From Burkholderiales bacterium (GTDB taxonomy: Bacteria; Pseudomonadota; Gammaproteobacteria; Burkholderiales; SG8-39), in contig JADGRQ010000005.1 in NCBI GenBank assembly GCA_017880775.1, positions 132,094 to 196,093 on the forward strand: a stretch of DNA of 64,000 bases, read 5' to 3'. The notes under the pieces were generated by a model that saw only the letters and a program-made list of their open reading frames with translations, did not search any database and had not been told where the DNA came from. Below, one piece after another: positions 46,506 through 54,086 of the stretch. The position numbers and the translations under genes were made by a program. The stretch's first letter is position 1; each line of letters begins with the position of its first letter.

Positions 46506-47489
46506 ATGCGGGCATCGCGCGTGCACGCGCCGCGCCAACCGCTGTCGCTCGACACGGTGCCGACCCCCGTGCCCGGTGCGCACCAGATTCTCATCAAGGT
46601 GCGCGCCTGCGGCGTGTGCCGCACCGATCTGCACATTGCCGATGGCGAACTCTCCGATTGCAGGCTGCCGGTCACGCCGGGCCACGAGATCGTGGGCACG
46701 GTGGTTGCGATGGGCGCGAATGCGGAGCGCTGCAGGGAAGGTGATCGCGTGGGCGTCCCATGGCTCGGCTGGACCTGCGGCGCATGCGATTACTGCAGGA
46801 CCGGGCGCGAGAACCTTTGCGACCGGGCCCGCTTCACCGGCTATCACCTCGAGGGCGGCTACGCCGAATACGCCGTCGCCGACGCGCGCTATTGCGTCCC
46901 GATTCCGGATCGCTATGGGGACGCGGAGGCGGCGCCGCTGCTGTGCGCCGGGCTGCTCGGCTATCGCGCGTATTCGATGGTGGGCGACGCCGCGCGCATT
47001 GGCCTGTACGGCTTTGGCGCGGCGGCTCACATCCTCGCGCAGGTGGCGGGCGCGGAAGGCCGGAAGGTGTTCGCGTTCACGCGCCCGGGCGACGCGGCCG
47101 CCCAGGCCTTCGCGCGCAGGCTCGGGGTCGATTGGGCCGGGGGTTCGGACGAGGCGCCGCCCGCCCCGCTCGATGCAGCGATCCTGTTCGCACCCGTGGG
47201 CGGGCTCGTGCCGCAGGCGCTTCGGCAAGTGAAAAAGGGCGGCTGCGTGGTATGCGGCGGCATTCACATGAGCGACATTCCGTCGTTCCCCTATTCGCTG
47301 TTGTGGGGGGAGCGGCGCGTGCAGTCGGTGGCCAATCTGACGCGCGCCGACGGCGAGGCGTTCATGCGCATCGCGGCGCGAACGCCGATCCGCACCGAGA
47401 CGAAGTGCTATCCGCTCGAACGGGCGAACGACGCGCTTGCGGATCTGCGCGCCGGCAGTCTCGAGGGCGCCGCGGTGCTGGTTCCCTGA
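46506..47489 (+). CDS. Zinc-dependent alcohol dehydrogenase
   Basis: 327 residues of the medium-chain dehydrogenase family. Catalytic zinc ligands are in CGVCRTDLH and PGHEIVG, and structural zinc ligands in CGACDYCRTGRENLC. The cofactor loop reads GLYGFGAAAHILAQVA, a slight variant of GxGxxG. It would oxidise or form simple alcohols with NAD(P). It follows uspA and, as in Burkholderia lxa-type clusters, may support fermentative redox balance. Its stop abuts the stop of the thiamine-diphosphate enzyme gene. Confidence 0.9.
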   Translation: MRASRVHAPRQPLSLDTVPTPVPGAHQILIKVRACGVCRTDLHIADGELSDCRLPVTPGHEIVGTVVAMGANAERCREGDRVGVPWLGWTCGACDYCRTGRENLCDRARFTGYHLEGGYAEYAVADARYCVPIPDRYGDAEAAPLLCAGLLGYRAYSMVGDAARIGLYGFGAAAHILAQVAGAEGRKVFAFTRPGDAAAQAFARRLGVDWAGGSDEAPPAPLDAAILFAPVGGLVPQALRQVKKGGCVVCGGIHMSDIPSFPYSLLWGERRVQSVANLTRADGEAFMRIAARTPIRTETKCYPLERANDALADLRAGSLEGAAVLVP

Positions 47490-49217
47490 TCAGGCCACCC
47501 ACTCCGAAACCGGCGCCCGCGCTTCGTGCAGCGGCTGTGTGACGATATCCACCAGCGTGGGGCCGCCATGCGCGACCGCGGCCTTCAGCGCGCCGGCCAG
47601 GTCCGAAGGCTCGGTGACGCGCCAGCTCCTCACTCCGTAGGCCTCGGCCACCTTCGCGTGATCCGTCGCGCTGAAATCCACGGAGAAGTAGCGCTGGTCG
47701 TAGCCGGTCTTCTGGCCGGCCTTGATCCAGCCGTAGACCGCATTGGAAATCACGATGAACGTGATCGGCAGTTTGTGCCTTACGACGGTCTCGAGCTCGC
47801 CGACCGCCATGCCGAAGCTTCCATCGCCCATCACCGCGACGCATTTCACGCCAGGGCGGCCGAAATGCGCGCCGACCGATGCCGCGAGCGCATAGCCGAG
47901 CGCACCGTGCGCGCGGTTGGAGAACAGCCTGCGGCCCGTGCCGCGCACCGGGAAATACGCCGAGAGATACGGGCAGGGCGTCCCCGGATCGGCCACGACG
48001 ATCGCATCCGGATCGAGCGCGCGCGCGAGATCCGCGACGATGCGCTCGGGTTTGACCGGTATTTCGTCCGAAACGGCGAGCGCGGCAAACCGGGTGAACT
48101 TGTCGCGCTTCGCATCATCCACCGCGCCGGCCGGCCAGCCGCCTGAGCGCGGCGCGGCAATGCGCTCCAGTTCCTCGTTGAGCGCCGCAAGTGCGAGTTT
48201 CGCGTCGCCCGCCAAAGGCACGTCGACGCGGTAGTTCGTGCCAATCACCTGCGGATCCACATCGATGTGGACCACCTGCACCTCGCCCGGAACCGGATGC
48301 TGCCAACGCTCGGTGGTGACCGAGCCTGCGCGGCAGCCGACGAAGATCACCAGATCGGCCTGGTCCACGATGGCTCGTGTCTCGGGAGTGCCGCCGTTGG
48401 ATCCCACCACGCCGAGCGCGAGCGCGTGCCCTTCGTCGATCGATCCCTGACCGCTGATGGTGGTCGCGATCGGCGCCCCGAGCTTCGTCGCCAGTTCCAT
48501 CAATTCGCTTTCGGCACCCGCGATCACGACCCCGCCGCCACAGATGAACAGCGGCCGTTTTGCTCCGCGCAACAGTTTCGCCGCCAGTTCGACGTAAAAC
48601 CCGTCCGGCGCCACCCGGCGCGCAGGGTAGGTTCCAAGGCTGGGGTCCGCCCATACGTCGCTCGCCGCGACCGTGCCCTTCTGCACGTCGAACGGCAGGC
48701 CGATATGCGCGGCACCGGGACGGCCCGTGGTCATCGCATTGAAGGCCGCGCGGAACGCACGCGGCAGGTCTTCGGCGCGATCGAGCACCGTGTTCCATTT
48801 GGTGAGCGGCCGCATCAGCGCGCCCTGATCCAGTTCTGTAAGCGTGTAACGGCCGCGCGACGACACTGAAATGTCCGAGGTGATCGCGAGCAGCGGCACC
48901 GAGGATTCGTTCGCCTCGACGACGCCCGGGAGGATGTAGGTGGCGCCGCCGCCGCTCGGTCCCTCGCACACGCCGACCTTGCCGGAGACACGCGCATACC
49001 CGTCGGCCATGTAGGCCGCGTGGCGCTCATCGCGCACCAGCACGTGCCGCATTCCATGGGGAAGGCGCGCGAGCGCATCGTAGAACGGCAGGCTGGTATC
49101 GCCGCACAGGCCGAAGATCGTTTCCACGCCGTGCAGCCGCAACATCTCGACGGCGGCCTCCGCGGCGGTGAGCGTCGCACTCGTTGTCACAGCTTGGATT
49201 TCAACGGGCTTGTTCAT
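47490..49217 (-). CDS. Thiamine-diphosphate enzyme of the acetolactate synthase family
   Basis: 575 residues from the ATG at 49215-49217. Three-domain POX/ALS fold: catalytic Glu64 in VRDERHAAYMADGYAR, a central domain (RPLFICGGGVVIAG) and the diphosphate motif VMGDGSFGMAVGELETVVRHKLPITFIVISN. Possible reactions include 2-oxoacid decarboxylation or carboligation; no regulatory subunit is present, so biosynthetic acetolactate synthase is unlikely. It is divergent from the VOC-amidase pair, with only 27 bp between starts. Confidence 0.87.
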   Translation of the reverse strand: MNKPVEIQAVTTSATLTAAEAAVEMLRLHGVETIFGLCGDTSLPFYDALARLPHGMRHVLVRDERHAAYMADGYARVSGKVGVCEGPSGGGATYILPGVVEANESSVPLLAITSDISVSSRGRYTLTELDQGALMRPLTKWNTVLDRAEDLPRAFRAAFNAMTTGRPGAAHIGLPFDVQKGTVAASDVWADPSLGTYPARRVAPDGFYVELAAKLLRGAKRPLFICGGGVVIAGAESELMELATKLGAPIATTISGQGSIDEGHALALGVVGSNGGTPETRAIVDQADLVIFVGCRAGSVTTERWQHPVPGEVQVVHIDVDPQVIGTNYRVDVPLAGDAKLALAALNEELERIAAPRSGGWPAGAVDDAKRDKFTRFAALAVSDEIPVKPERIVADLARALDPDAIVVADPGTPCPYLSAYFPVRGTGRRLFSNRAHGALGYALAASVGAHFGRPGVKCVAVMGDGSFGMAVGELETVVRHKLPITFIVISNAVYGWIKAGQKTGYDQRYFSVDFSATDHAKVAEAYGVRSWRVTEPSDLAGALKAAVAHGGPTLVDIVTQPLHEARAPVSEWVA

Positions 49218-49222
49218 GCCTG

Positions 49223-49230
49223 TAATATTA
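49223..49230. promoter_or_regulatory. Possible shared -10 element for two divergent genes
   Basis: The palindrome TAATATTA is the only AT-rich word in the 27 bp between the divergent starts (49217 and 49245). Read on either strand it gives the -10 hexamer TAATAT. Expected starts are about 49235 on the plus strand (10-nt leader) and 49218 on the minus strand (leader of one base). Confidence 0.45.
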
Positions 49231-49244
49231 GCGCGGTTCACACC

Positions 49245-50174
49245 ATGACCAACGATCCGGTCGCAGCGCTGCAGCGGCCTCCCGCCGGCCGCCTGGTTCT
49301 CGACCACGTCGCGCATTTCGTGCCCGACCTGGACGCGGCGGCACGCGCGCTCGAGGCGCTGGGTTTCGTTCGCAGTCCCTGGTCCGAGCAATCCACCCGC
49401 AGCGCCGAGGGCGCGGTTGTGCCCGCGGGCTCCGCGAATCGCTGCGTGATGCTCGAATCCGGTTATCTCGAGTTCCTCACGCCGATCGCCGATACGCCGA
49501 ATGCGCGGCTGCTGCGCGCGGCGATTGCGCGCCACACCGGCGTGCACCTGATCGCGATCGGCACCCCGGCGGCCGCCGAGGAACACGCACGCCTCGCGGC
49601 GCGCGGCCTCGCGCCGCTGCCGCTGGTGCGGCTGGAGCGTACCGTCGATCTGGATGGCAAGCCTGCGCTCGCGCGCTTTGCGCTGGCGCGCGTTCCGCCC
49701 GAAGCGATGCCCGAGGGGCGCATCCAGTTCGTCGAGCAGATCACGCCGGAGTGTCTGTGGCAGCCGCGTTACCTCGGGCACAGCAACGGCGTGAGCGGGC
49801 TGCGCGCAGTTTTCGTGGTTGCCGATGACGTAGCGAAGGTGAGCGCGCGCCTGGCGCAATTCTCCGCGCTGATTCCGCGGCGCGCGGGCGCTTTCGCGGT
49901 GCTCGACACCGCGCGCGGATGCATGCTGATTGCGCAGCGCGAAGCCTGGCAGGGGCTGCTCGGCGCCGCGCCTGCCGCGCCTGCCCTCGCCGGCTGCGCG
50001 CTCGAGTGCGCCGATCCGGCGTCGTTCGCCGCGAAGTGCGAAACTGCGGGCGGCAAACCGCGCCGGTTGGGAGAAGATCTGTTTGCCGTGACGCTTCCGC
50101 CGGCGCTCGGCTCGGCGTGGCTGTTCGGCACGCGCCCGGCGCTGGACCACTGGCTCAACCATGGAATGAACTGA
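49245..50174 (+). CDS. VOC/glyoxalase-like domain protein
   Basis: 309 residues. The start RLVLDHVAHFVPDLDAAARALEALGF is a vicinal-oxygen-chelate module, and a second, weaker module lies at about 175-300 (SGLRAVFVVADDVAKVSARLAQFSALIPRR). This resembles glyoxalase-like proteins of unknown substrate rather than a defined dioxygenase. Its stop overlaps the amidase start by one base, so the two are co-expressed. A ring-opening or hydrolysis pathway with the amidase is possible but unproved. Confidence 0.75.
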   Translation: MTNDPVAALQRPPAGRLVLDHVAHFVPDLDAAARALEALGFVRSPWSEQSTRSAEGAVVPAGSANRCVMLESGYLEFLTPIADTPNARLLRAAIARHTGVHLIAIGTPAAAEEHARLAARGLAPLPLVRLERTVDLDGKPALARFALARVPPEAMPEGRIQFVEQITPECLWQPRYLGHSNGVSGLRAVFVVADDVAKVSARLAQFSALIPRRAGAFAVLDTARGCMLIAQREAWQGLLGAAPAAPALAGCALECADPASFAAKCETAGGKPRRLGEDLFAVTLPPALGSAWLFGTRPALDHWLNHGMN

Positions 50175-51583
50175 TGACGACCGATCTGTGCTCGCTTTCC
50201 GCCACCGAACTGCTGCATCTCTACCGCACCCGGCAGGCATCGCCCGTCGAAGCCACCAAGGCCGTGCTCGCGCGCATCGAGAAACTCAATCCGGTCCTCA
50301 ACTCGTTCAACCTCGTCGCGGCGGAGCCGGCGCTGGCAGCGGCGAGGGAATCCGAGACGCGTTGGGGGAAAGCCGCGCCCATGGGGCTGCTCGACGGCGT
50401 GCCGACCTCGATCAAGGACCTGCTGCTCACGCGCGGCTGGCCGACGTTGCGCGGCTCGAAAACCGTCGATGCGAAAGGACCATGGAACGACGACGCGCCC
50501 TGCGTGGCGCGGCTGCGCGAGCATGGCGCGGTACTGCTCGGCAAGACCACCACGCCCGAGTTCGGCTGGAAAGGCGTCACCGATGGCCCGCTCACCGGCA
50601 TCACGCGCAATCCCTGGGATCCGGCGAAGACCCCCGGCGGTTCCTCGGGCGGTGGCGCTGCCGCGGTTGCGGCCGGCATGGGGCCGCTCACGGTGGGCAC
50701 TGACGGCGGCGGATCAATTCGCATCCCGTGCAGCTTCACCGGCCTGTTCGGCCTCAAACCCACGTTCGGGCGCGTGCCCGCGTGGCCGCTCTCGCCTTTC
50801 GGCACCGTCGCCCACGTCGGCCCGATGACCCGCACGGTCGCCGATGCGGCGCTGATGCTGAACGTGCTATCGCTGCCCGACGCGCGCGACTGGCTCGCGC
50901 TTCCCCACGATCCGCGCGACTACCGCATCGGGCTGGACGAAGGCGTGCACGGACTGCGCATCGCGTACTCGGCGCGCCTGGGCTACGCGCAAGTGGACGA
51001 CGAAGTCGCTGCAATCGTTAAAGCCGCAGCATTGCGCTTTGCCGAACTCGGCGCGCGTGTCGATGAGCGCGACCCCGGCTTCGAAGATCAGGGGCCGGTG
51101 TTCGCGGCGCACTGGTTCTCCGGCGCAGCCTACCTGTTGCGCAACTTCACGCCCGAACAGAAGGCGATGATGGATCCCGGCCTGGTCGAGGTGGCGGCGC
51201 AAGGTGCGAAGATCACCATGATCGAGACCATCGATGCGGCGCAGAAGCGCGGTGCGTTGGGCGTGCTGATGAACCTGTTCCATCAGGACTACGACCTGCT
51301 GGTCACACCGACGCTGCCGATCGCGGCATTCGAAGCCGGCAGGGAAGTGGCCGACGTAATGCTCGAGCGGCGCTGGACCGACTGGTCACCCTTTTCCTAT
51401 CCGTTCAACCTGACCCAGCAGCCCGCGGCCTCGATCCCCTGCGGTTTCACGAAATCCGGATTGCCGGTCGGCCTGCACATCGTCGGACCCCGCTACGCCG
51501 ATGCGCTGGTGTTGAGGGCGGCGCGCGCGTTCGAAACGCTGATGCCGATCAGGATGCCTGAAGTCTCGCGGTTGGCGCGCTGA
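50174..51583 (+). CDS. Amidase signature family hydrolase
   Basis: 469 residues with the Ser-cisSer-Lys triad: Lys81 in PTSIKDLLLT, cis-Ser157 in TPGGSSGGGAAAVAAG and nucleophile Ser181 in TDGGGSIRIPCSFTGLFGLKPT. Length and motifs fit amidases of the GatA/AtzF/indoleacetamide hydrolase group. No gatB or gatC is adjacent, so a catabolic amidase is more likely than a tRNA amidotransferase. It is the last gene of the VOC-amidase pair, and a hairpin lies 50 bp downstream. Confidence 0.92.
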   Translation: MTTDLCSLSATELLHLYRTRQASPVEATKAVLARIEKLNPVLNSFNLVAAEPALAAARESETRWGKAAPMGLLDGVPTSIKDLLLTRGWPTLRGSKTVDAKGPWNDDAPCVARLREHGAVLLGKTTTPEFGWKGVTDGPLTGITRNPWDPAKTPGGSSGGGAAAVAAGMGPLTVGTDGGGSIRIPCSFTGLFGLKPTFGRVPAWPLSPFGTVAHVGPMTRTVADAALMLNVLSLPDARDWLALPHDPRDYRIGLDEGVHGLRIAYSARLGYAQVDDEVAAIVKAAALRFAELGARVDERDPGFEDQGPVFAAHWFSGAAYLLRNFTPEQKAMMDPGLVEVAAQGAKITMIETIDAAQKRGALGVLMNLFHQDYDLLVTPTLPIAAFEAGREVADVMLERRWTDWSPFSYPFNLTQQPAASIPCGFTKSGLPVGLHIVGPRYADALVLRAARAFETLMPIRMPEVSRLAR

Positions 51584-51633
51584 ATTTGGTCGTCCCCGCG
51601 AATGCGGAGAGCCAGAAACCGGTAGCGTTAATG

Positions 51634-51655
51634 CTTAAGGGGTTGGACCCCTAAG
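51634..51655. terminator. Hairpin after the amidase gene
   Basis: Arms CTTAAGGGG (51634-51642) and CCCCTAAG (51648-51655) pair with one bulged A and a 5-nt loop. There is no T-run, so it is a weak terminator at best; it might also be an operator for the toxin-antitoxin promoter that begins 2 bp later. Confidence 0.35.
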
Positions 51656-51656
51656 A

Positions 51657-51692
51657 TTGCACCGGCCGACGGGATGGGAGTAATCTGGCTCG
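51657..51692 (+). promoter_or_regulatory. Predicted promoter of the DUF433/DUF5615 module
   Basis: TTGCAC (51657-51662), an 18-bp spacer and TAATCT (51681-51686). Six bases separate the -10 from the antitoxin ATG at 51693, which places the start site on the start codon. No ribosome site is visible. Confidence 0.5.
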
Positions 51693-51905
51693 ATGGACGA
51701 GTCAGTCATTTCTCGTAACCCGGACGTGATGGGCGGCACCCCGGTCTTTACCGGTACTCGGGTGCCGGTGCAGACCCTGCTCGACTATCTGGAGGCGGGA
51801 GAATCCATTGACGATTTTCTCGAGGGTTTCCCGTCGGTCAGCCGAGCACAAGTCATCAGTTTCCTCGAGCAAGCAAAGGACCGTCTGGTCGCAGCTACGT
51901 CGTGA
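51693..51905 (+). CDS. DUF433-family antitoxin
   Basis: 70 residues. The DUF433 pattern is complete: ISRNPDVMGGTPVFTGTRVPVQTLLDYLEAGESIDDFLEGFPSVSRAQVISFL. These small helix-turn-helix-like proteins pair with DUF5615 PIN-like toxins. It overlaps the toxin start by 4 bp. The mRNA is predicted to begin at its start codon. Confidence 0.9.
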   Translation: MDESVISRNPDVMGGTPVFTGTRVPVQTLLDYLEAGESIDDFLEGFPSVSRAQVISFLEQAKDRLVAATS

Positions 51906-52222
51906 AGGTACTTATCGACGAGTGCATTGACTGGCGGCTCGCTCGTAGCATTGCGGATCACGAAACCAGGACGGCGCGCCAGATGGGCTGGTCGACCATC
52001 AAGAACGGAGAGCTACTCGCGCTCGCCGCGAAAGAATTTGACGTGTTCGTCACTGTGGACCGAAACCTTTCCTTTCAGCAAAATCTTCCTGCATTCGCGA
52101 TCGCGGTCATTGTTCTACGTGCGACGTCCAATCGGCTGGCCGATCTTCAGTTCCTCGTCCCCCAATTGCTTGCCAAAATTCCTATGGCAAAGCCTGGTGC
52201 CGTTACATACGTGGTGGTCTAA
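51902..52222 (+). CDS. DUF5615 PIN-like toxin
   Basis: 106 residues from a GTG. MKVLIDECIDWRLARSIA gives the first PIN acidic pair and DVFVTVDRNLSFQQNL the distal one, the usual DUF5615 layout. It should be an RNase-type toxin controlled by the DUF433 protein upstream. No second copy of this pair occurs in the window. Confidence 0.88.
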   Translation: MKVLIDECIDWRLARSIADHETRTARQMGWSTIKNGELLALAAKEFDVFVTVDRNLSFQQNLPAFAIAVIVLRATSNRLADLQFLVPQLLAKIPMAKPGAVTYVVV

Positions 52223-52334
52223 TCCGGCCGCCACGTTGGGTGCAAGGAAACCAGTTGCGCGGAACTCAAGTAGGCCGACGCGATCGGTGGAAGCGCGAAC
52301 GACTTGTGATCGGTCGAGACGGCCTCACGGCCTA

Positions 52335-52421
52335 CAGCGTCAACTCCACCGCCCACGTGCCGACGAGCTTGTCCTCATGCATCGCCACGCCGCGCGCGCT
52401 GTAGTTCCGCTCATCTCGGTG
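52335..52421 (-). pseudogene. Remnant copy of the 3' end of the 145-residue protein gene
   Basis: This stretch is about 90 percent identical by eye to 53277-53363, the last 29 codons of the gene at 53268-53705. On the minus strand it encodes a similar end, RGVAMHEDKLVGTWAVELTL. No upstream part of the gene is present. Within 52223-52698 (no intact gene) this remnant, the attC-like hairpin and the next promoter are the only features seen. Confidence 0.7.
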
Positions 52422-52592
52422 CGTGCGCACTTGGATCAGATCAAGAGGAATTCCGATCGGCTTCACACATGATCTTGAGCGTCCGGTTTCGGGTCGAGAG
52501 CGCAATCGAACGATCGCTCTCGGCAACATGCCTGTATAGGCGCTTCTGGCCGTTTCCAGCCTTTCGAGAGAATGCAGCTCAAGTGCACGTGC

Positions 52593-52657
52593 CGCCGAAC
52601 AACGGCTTGCAGGTGACGCACCGCAAGCGGCGCGCGCCTCAAGCCGGACGTTCGGCG
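52593..52657 (+). other. attC-like hairpin (possible integron cassette site)
   Basis: Outer arms CGCCGAAC (52593-52600) and GTTCGGCG (52650-52657) pair perfectly, inner arms GGCTTG (52604-52609) and CAAGCC (52640-52645) pair perfectly with unequal 3/4-nt spacers, and the centre folds on CCGC-AA-GCGG (52621-52630). R boxes would be GCCGAAC and GTTCGGC, each one base off the RYYYAAC/GTTRRRY consensus. No integrase gene is in the window. Confidence 0.45.
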
Positions 52658-52661
52658 TCAG

Positions 52662-52698
52662 TTGTTCATCCGATGTCCATGCGGAGTATCATTGAGCC
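52662..52698 (+). promoter_or_regulatory. Predicted promoter of the second accessory toxin-antitoxin module
   Basis: TTGTTC (52662-52667), 19-bp spacer and TATCAT (52687-52692), with six bases to the antitoxin ATG at 52699. The spacing again predicts a leaderless mRNA. The -35 begins five bases after the attC-like hairpin. Confidence 0.4.
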
Positions 52699-52920
52699 AT
52701 GAGAGTCGCCACGGGCACTGTAGTCAACGGCACGGTCATCGTGGACGATCCGGAGTTCAAAGATGGAACTGACGTCTTCATTCTCACACGCGAGCGTGAA
52801 GACGAGGTTCATCTCTCCCCCGAAGAGCTGGCCGAGCTCGAGGCCGGCATCGCAGAAGCCGATCGAGGAGAAATGATCCCGGGCGACGAGTTCTTTGCCC
52901 GTTTGCGTCGCCACGGATAG
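52699..52920 (+). CDS. Antitoxin of a ParE-type module
   Basis: 73 residues. A short beta-rich start (MRVATGTVVNGTVIVDDPEF) with a AbrB-like V.NGTVIV pattern is followed by a helical tail LSPEELAELEAGIAEADRGEMIPGDEFFARLRRHG, the common toxin-binding end of RelE/ParE antitoxins. It precedes the toxin by 2 bp. The family assignment is by context and tail pattern. Confidence 0.78.
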   Translation: MRVATGTVVNGTVIVDDPEFKDGTDVFILTREREDEVHLSPEELAELEAGIAEADRGEMIPGDEFFARLRRHG

Positions 52921-52922
52921 GA

Positions 52923-53222
52923 ATGCCGCTTGAACTTTACGTCTCGCGACGTGCAGCTGGCGAGATTGAGCGCGTTGTCGAGTGGTGGGCGGTCAACAGG
53001 CCGGCAGCGCCAGGCGCGGTACGTCAAGACCTTCAAGCTGCTCTCAACCTACTGATCGTGCAACCTGACACCGGAGTTCGCGTCAAGGAGGCGAGTTCAC
53101 CCGATGTGCGGCGATTGCACCTTGATCGCATCCGATACTGGGTTTACTACCGTGTCCGACGCAATCGCCTCGAAGTCTTATCGGTGTGGCATTCAAGTCG
53201 CGGCAGTGGCCCTGCTGTTTAA
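52923..53222 (+). CDS. RelE/ParE-family toxin
   Basis: 99 residues. ParE/RelE fold: LYVSRRAAGEIERVVEWWAVNRPAAP, then RRLHLDRIRYWVYYRVRRNRLEVLSVWHSSRG with the C-terminal strand and basic residues of the family. Whether it cuts RNA (RelE) or poisons gyrase (ParE) cannot be told. Just after its stop a short GTTTAAC...GTTAGAG pair occurs (53216-53236), which could be a shrunken cassette end. Confidence 0.85.
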   Translation: MPLELYVSRRAAGEIERVVEWWAVNRPAAPGAVRQDLQAALNLLIVQPDTGVRVKEASSPDVRRLHLDRIRYWVYYRVRRNRLEVLSVWHSSRGSGPAV

Positions 53223-53267
53223 CGCGATCGTTAGAGGTCACAAGAATGAAGGGATCGTGCAGGCGCG

Positions 53268-53705
53268 CTAGCTTTTCAGCGTCAACTCCACCGCCCACGT
53301 GCCGATGAGTTTGTCCTCGTTCATCGCCACGCCGCGCGTGCTGTAGGTCCGCTCGTCGCGCTGTACCAGGCACTCGTACCCTCGATGCCGCCCGGTCGCG
53401 GTGGAATAGAACGAAAGAATCGTATCCCCCACCACCACGAACCGCCCATGCTGAGTGCCGATCGTCGGATTCTGCGCAATCCAGTGCGTCGCCAGCGAAC
53501 CCGGCGCAAACGGATTGATCTCGTAGCGGTTGGACGATTCGATGGTCTTCGCGCCGTGCACCCGCATCACGCTTTCGAACAGCCATCGGTCGGAAAGGTG
53601 CTTGATGCGCGCTTCGCCATCGGCCGGCGATACGCTGCCGTCTCCGGCGGTGAATTCCCCCGCCACCTGCCACTTTCCTTCCCGAAAGAGGAAAGTGTGC
53701 GCCAC
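53268..53705 (-). CDS. Conserved hypothetical protein
   Basis: 145 residues from a GTG at 53703-53705, two bases after the stop of the monooxygenase gene. Beta-rich with no signal peptide: HTFLFREGKWQVAGEFTAGDG, WLFESVMRVHGAKTIESSNRYEINPF, GRFVVVGDTILSFYSTATGRHRGYE. The pattern suggests a small calycin- or lipocalin-like barrel, but no family was recognised. A second, partial copy of its 3' end lies at 52335-52421. Longer frames to 53861 run through the neighbour and were rejected. Confidence 0.65.
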   Translation of the reverse strand: MAHTFLFREGKWQVAGEFTAGDGSVSPADGEARIKHLSDRWLFESVMRVHGAKTIESSNRYEINPFAPGSLATHWIAQNPTIGTQHGRFVVVGDTILSFYSTATGRHRGYECLVQRDERTYSTRGVAMNEDKLIGTWAVELTLKS

Positions 53706-53707
53706 GC

Positions 53708-54052
53708 TCAGCCGTGAACCGCCAGGCTGTCCGCGGGCGCCTGGGCCCGATCGGCGAGGGAATAGTCGCGTGTCACCTCGGCCACGCGCAGCCGGTAGGC
53801 GCTGAAAATCCCGCTGCGCCCCTTCGCCTGCGCCTCGCGGTGCATCTGCACGTTGCGCCACCTGCGCACCGCCTCCTGGTCGCGCCAGAAGGACAGCGAA
53901 ACCATTTTCCCCGGCGTGGTGAGGCTTTCGTAACGCTCGATCGAGATAAATCCGTCGGCCTTGTCCAACTCGGCGCGCAACCCCGCCGCCAAGTCCAGGT
54001 ACTCCTGCCGGCGGCCCTCGGCCGGCGTCAGCTCGAAAATGACGGCGATCAT
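53708..54052 (-). CDS. Antibiotic biosynthesis monooxygenase (ABM)-like protein
   Basis: 114 residues from the ATG at 54050-54052, with a strong AGGAGG upstream. Ferredoxin-like dimeric alpha/beta barrel: MIAVIFELTPAEGRRQEYLDLAAGLRAELDKADGFISIERYESLTTPGKMVSLSFWRDQEAVRRWRNVQMHREAQ. Small ABM proteins act as oxygenases or heme-degrading enzymes, or have unknown roles. It is divergent from the AMP-dependent ligase gene, with 34 bp between the two starts. Confidence 0.87.
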   Translation of the reverse strand: MIAVIFELTPAEGRRQEYLDLAAGLRAELDKADGFISIERYESLTTPGKMVSLSFWRDQEAVRRWRNVQMHREAQAKGRSGIFSAYRLRVAEVTRDYSLADRAQAPADSLAVHG

Positions 54053-54072
54053 GACCCCTCCTCCTTGCCTAC

Positions 54073-54086
54073 TATACTTCGCGCCC
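54073..54086 (+). promoter_or_regulatory. -10 element of the acyl-CoA synthetase gene
   Basis: TATACT (54073-54078) ends eight bases before the ATG at 54087. No ribosome site is visible, so the transcript probably has a leader of only one to three bases. No convincing -35 was found, because the region overlaps the ribosome site of the divergent gene. Confidence 0.45.

Noticed and set aside
49218..50240. Upstream extension of the thiamine-diphosphate enzyme frame
   Set aside because: The extra 341 codons lie antisense to the VOC and amidase genes; homologues start at MNKPVEIQ.
53216..53236. GTTTAAC...GTTAGAG as a full attC site
   Set aside because: The boxes are only a few bases apart, far below the minimum attC length; at most it is a remnant.
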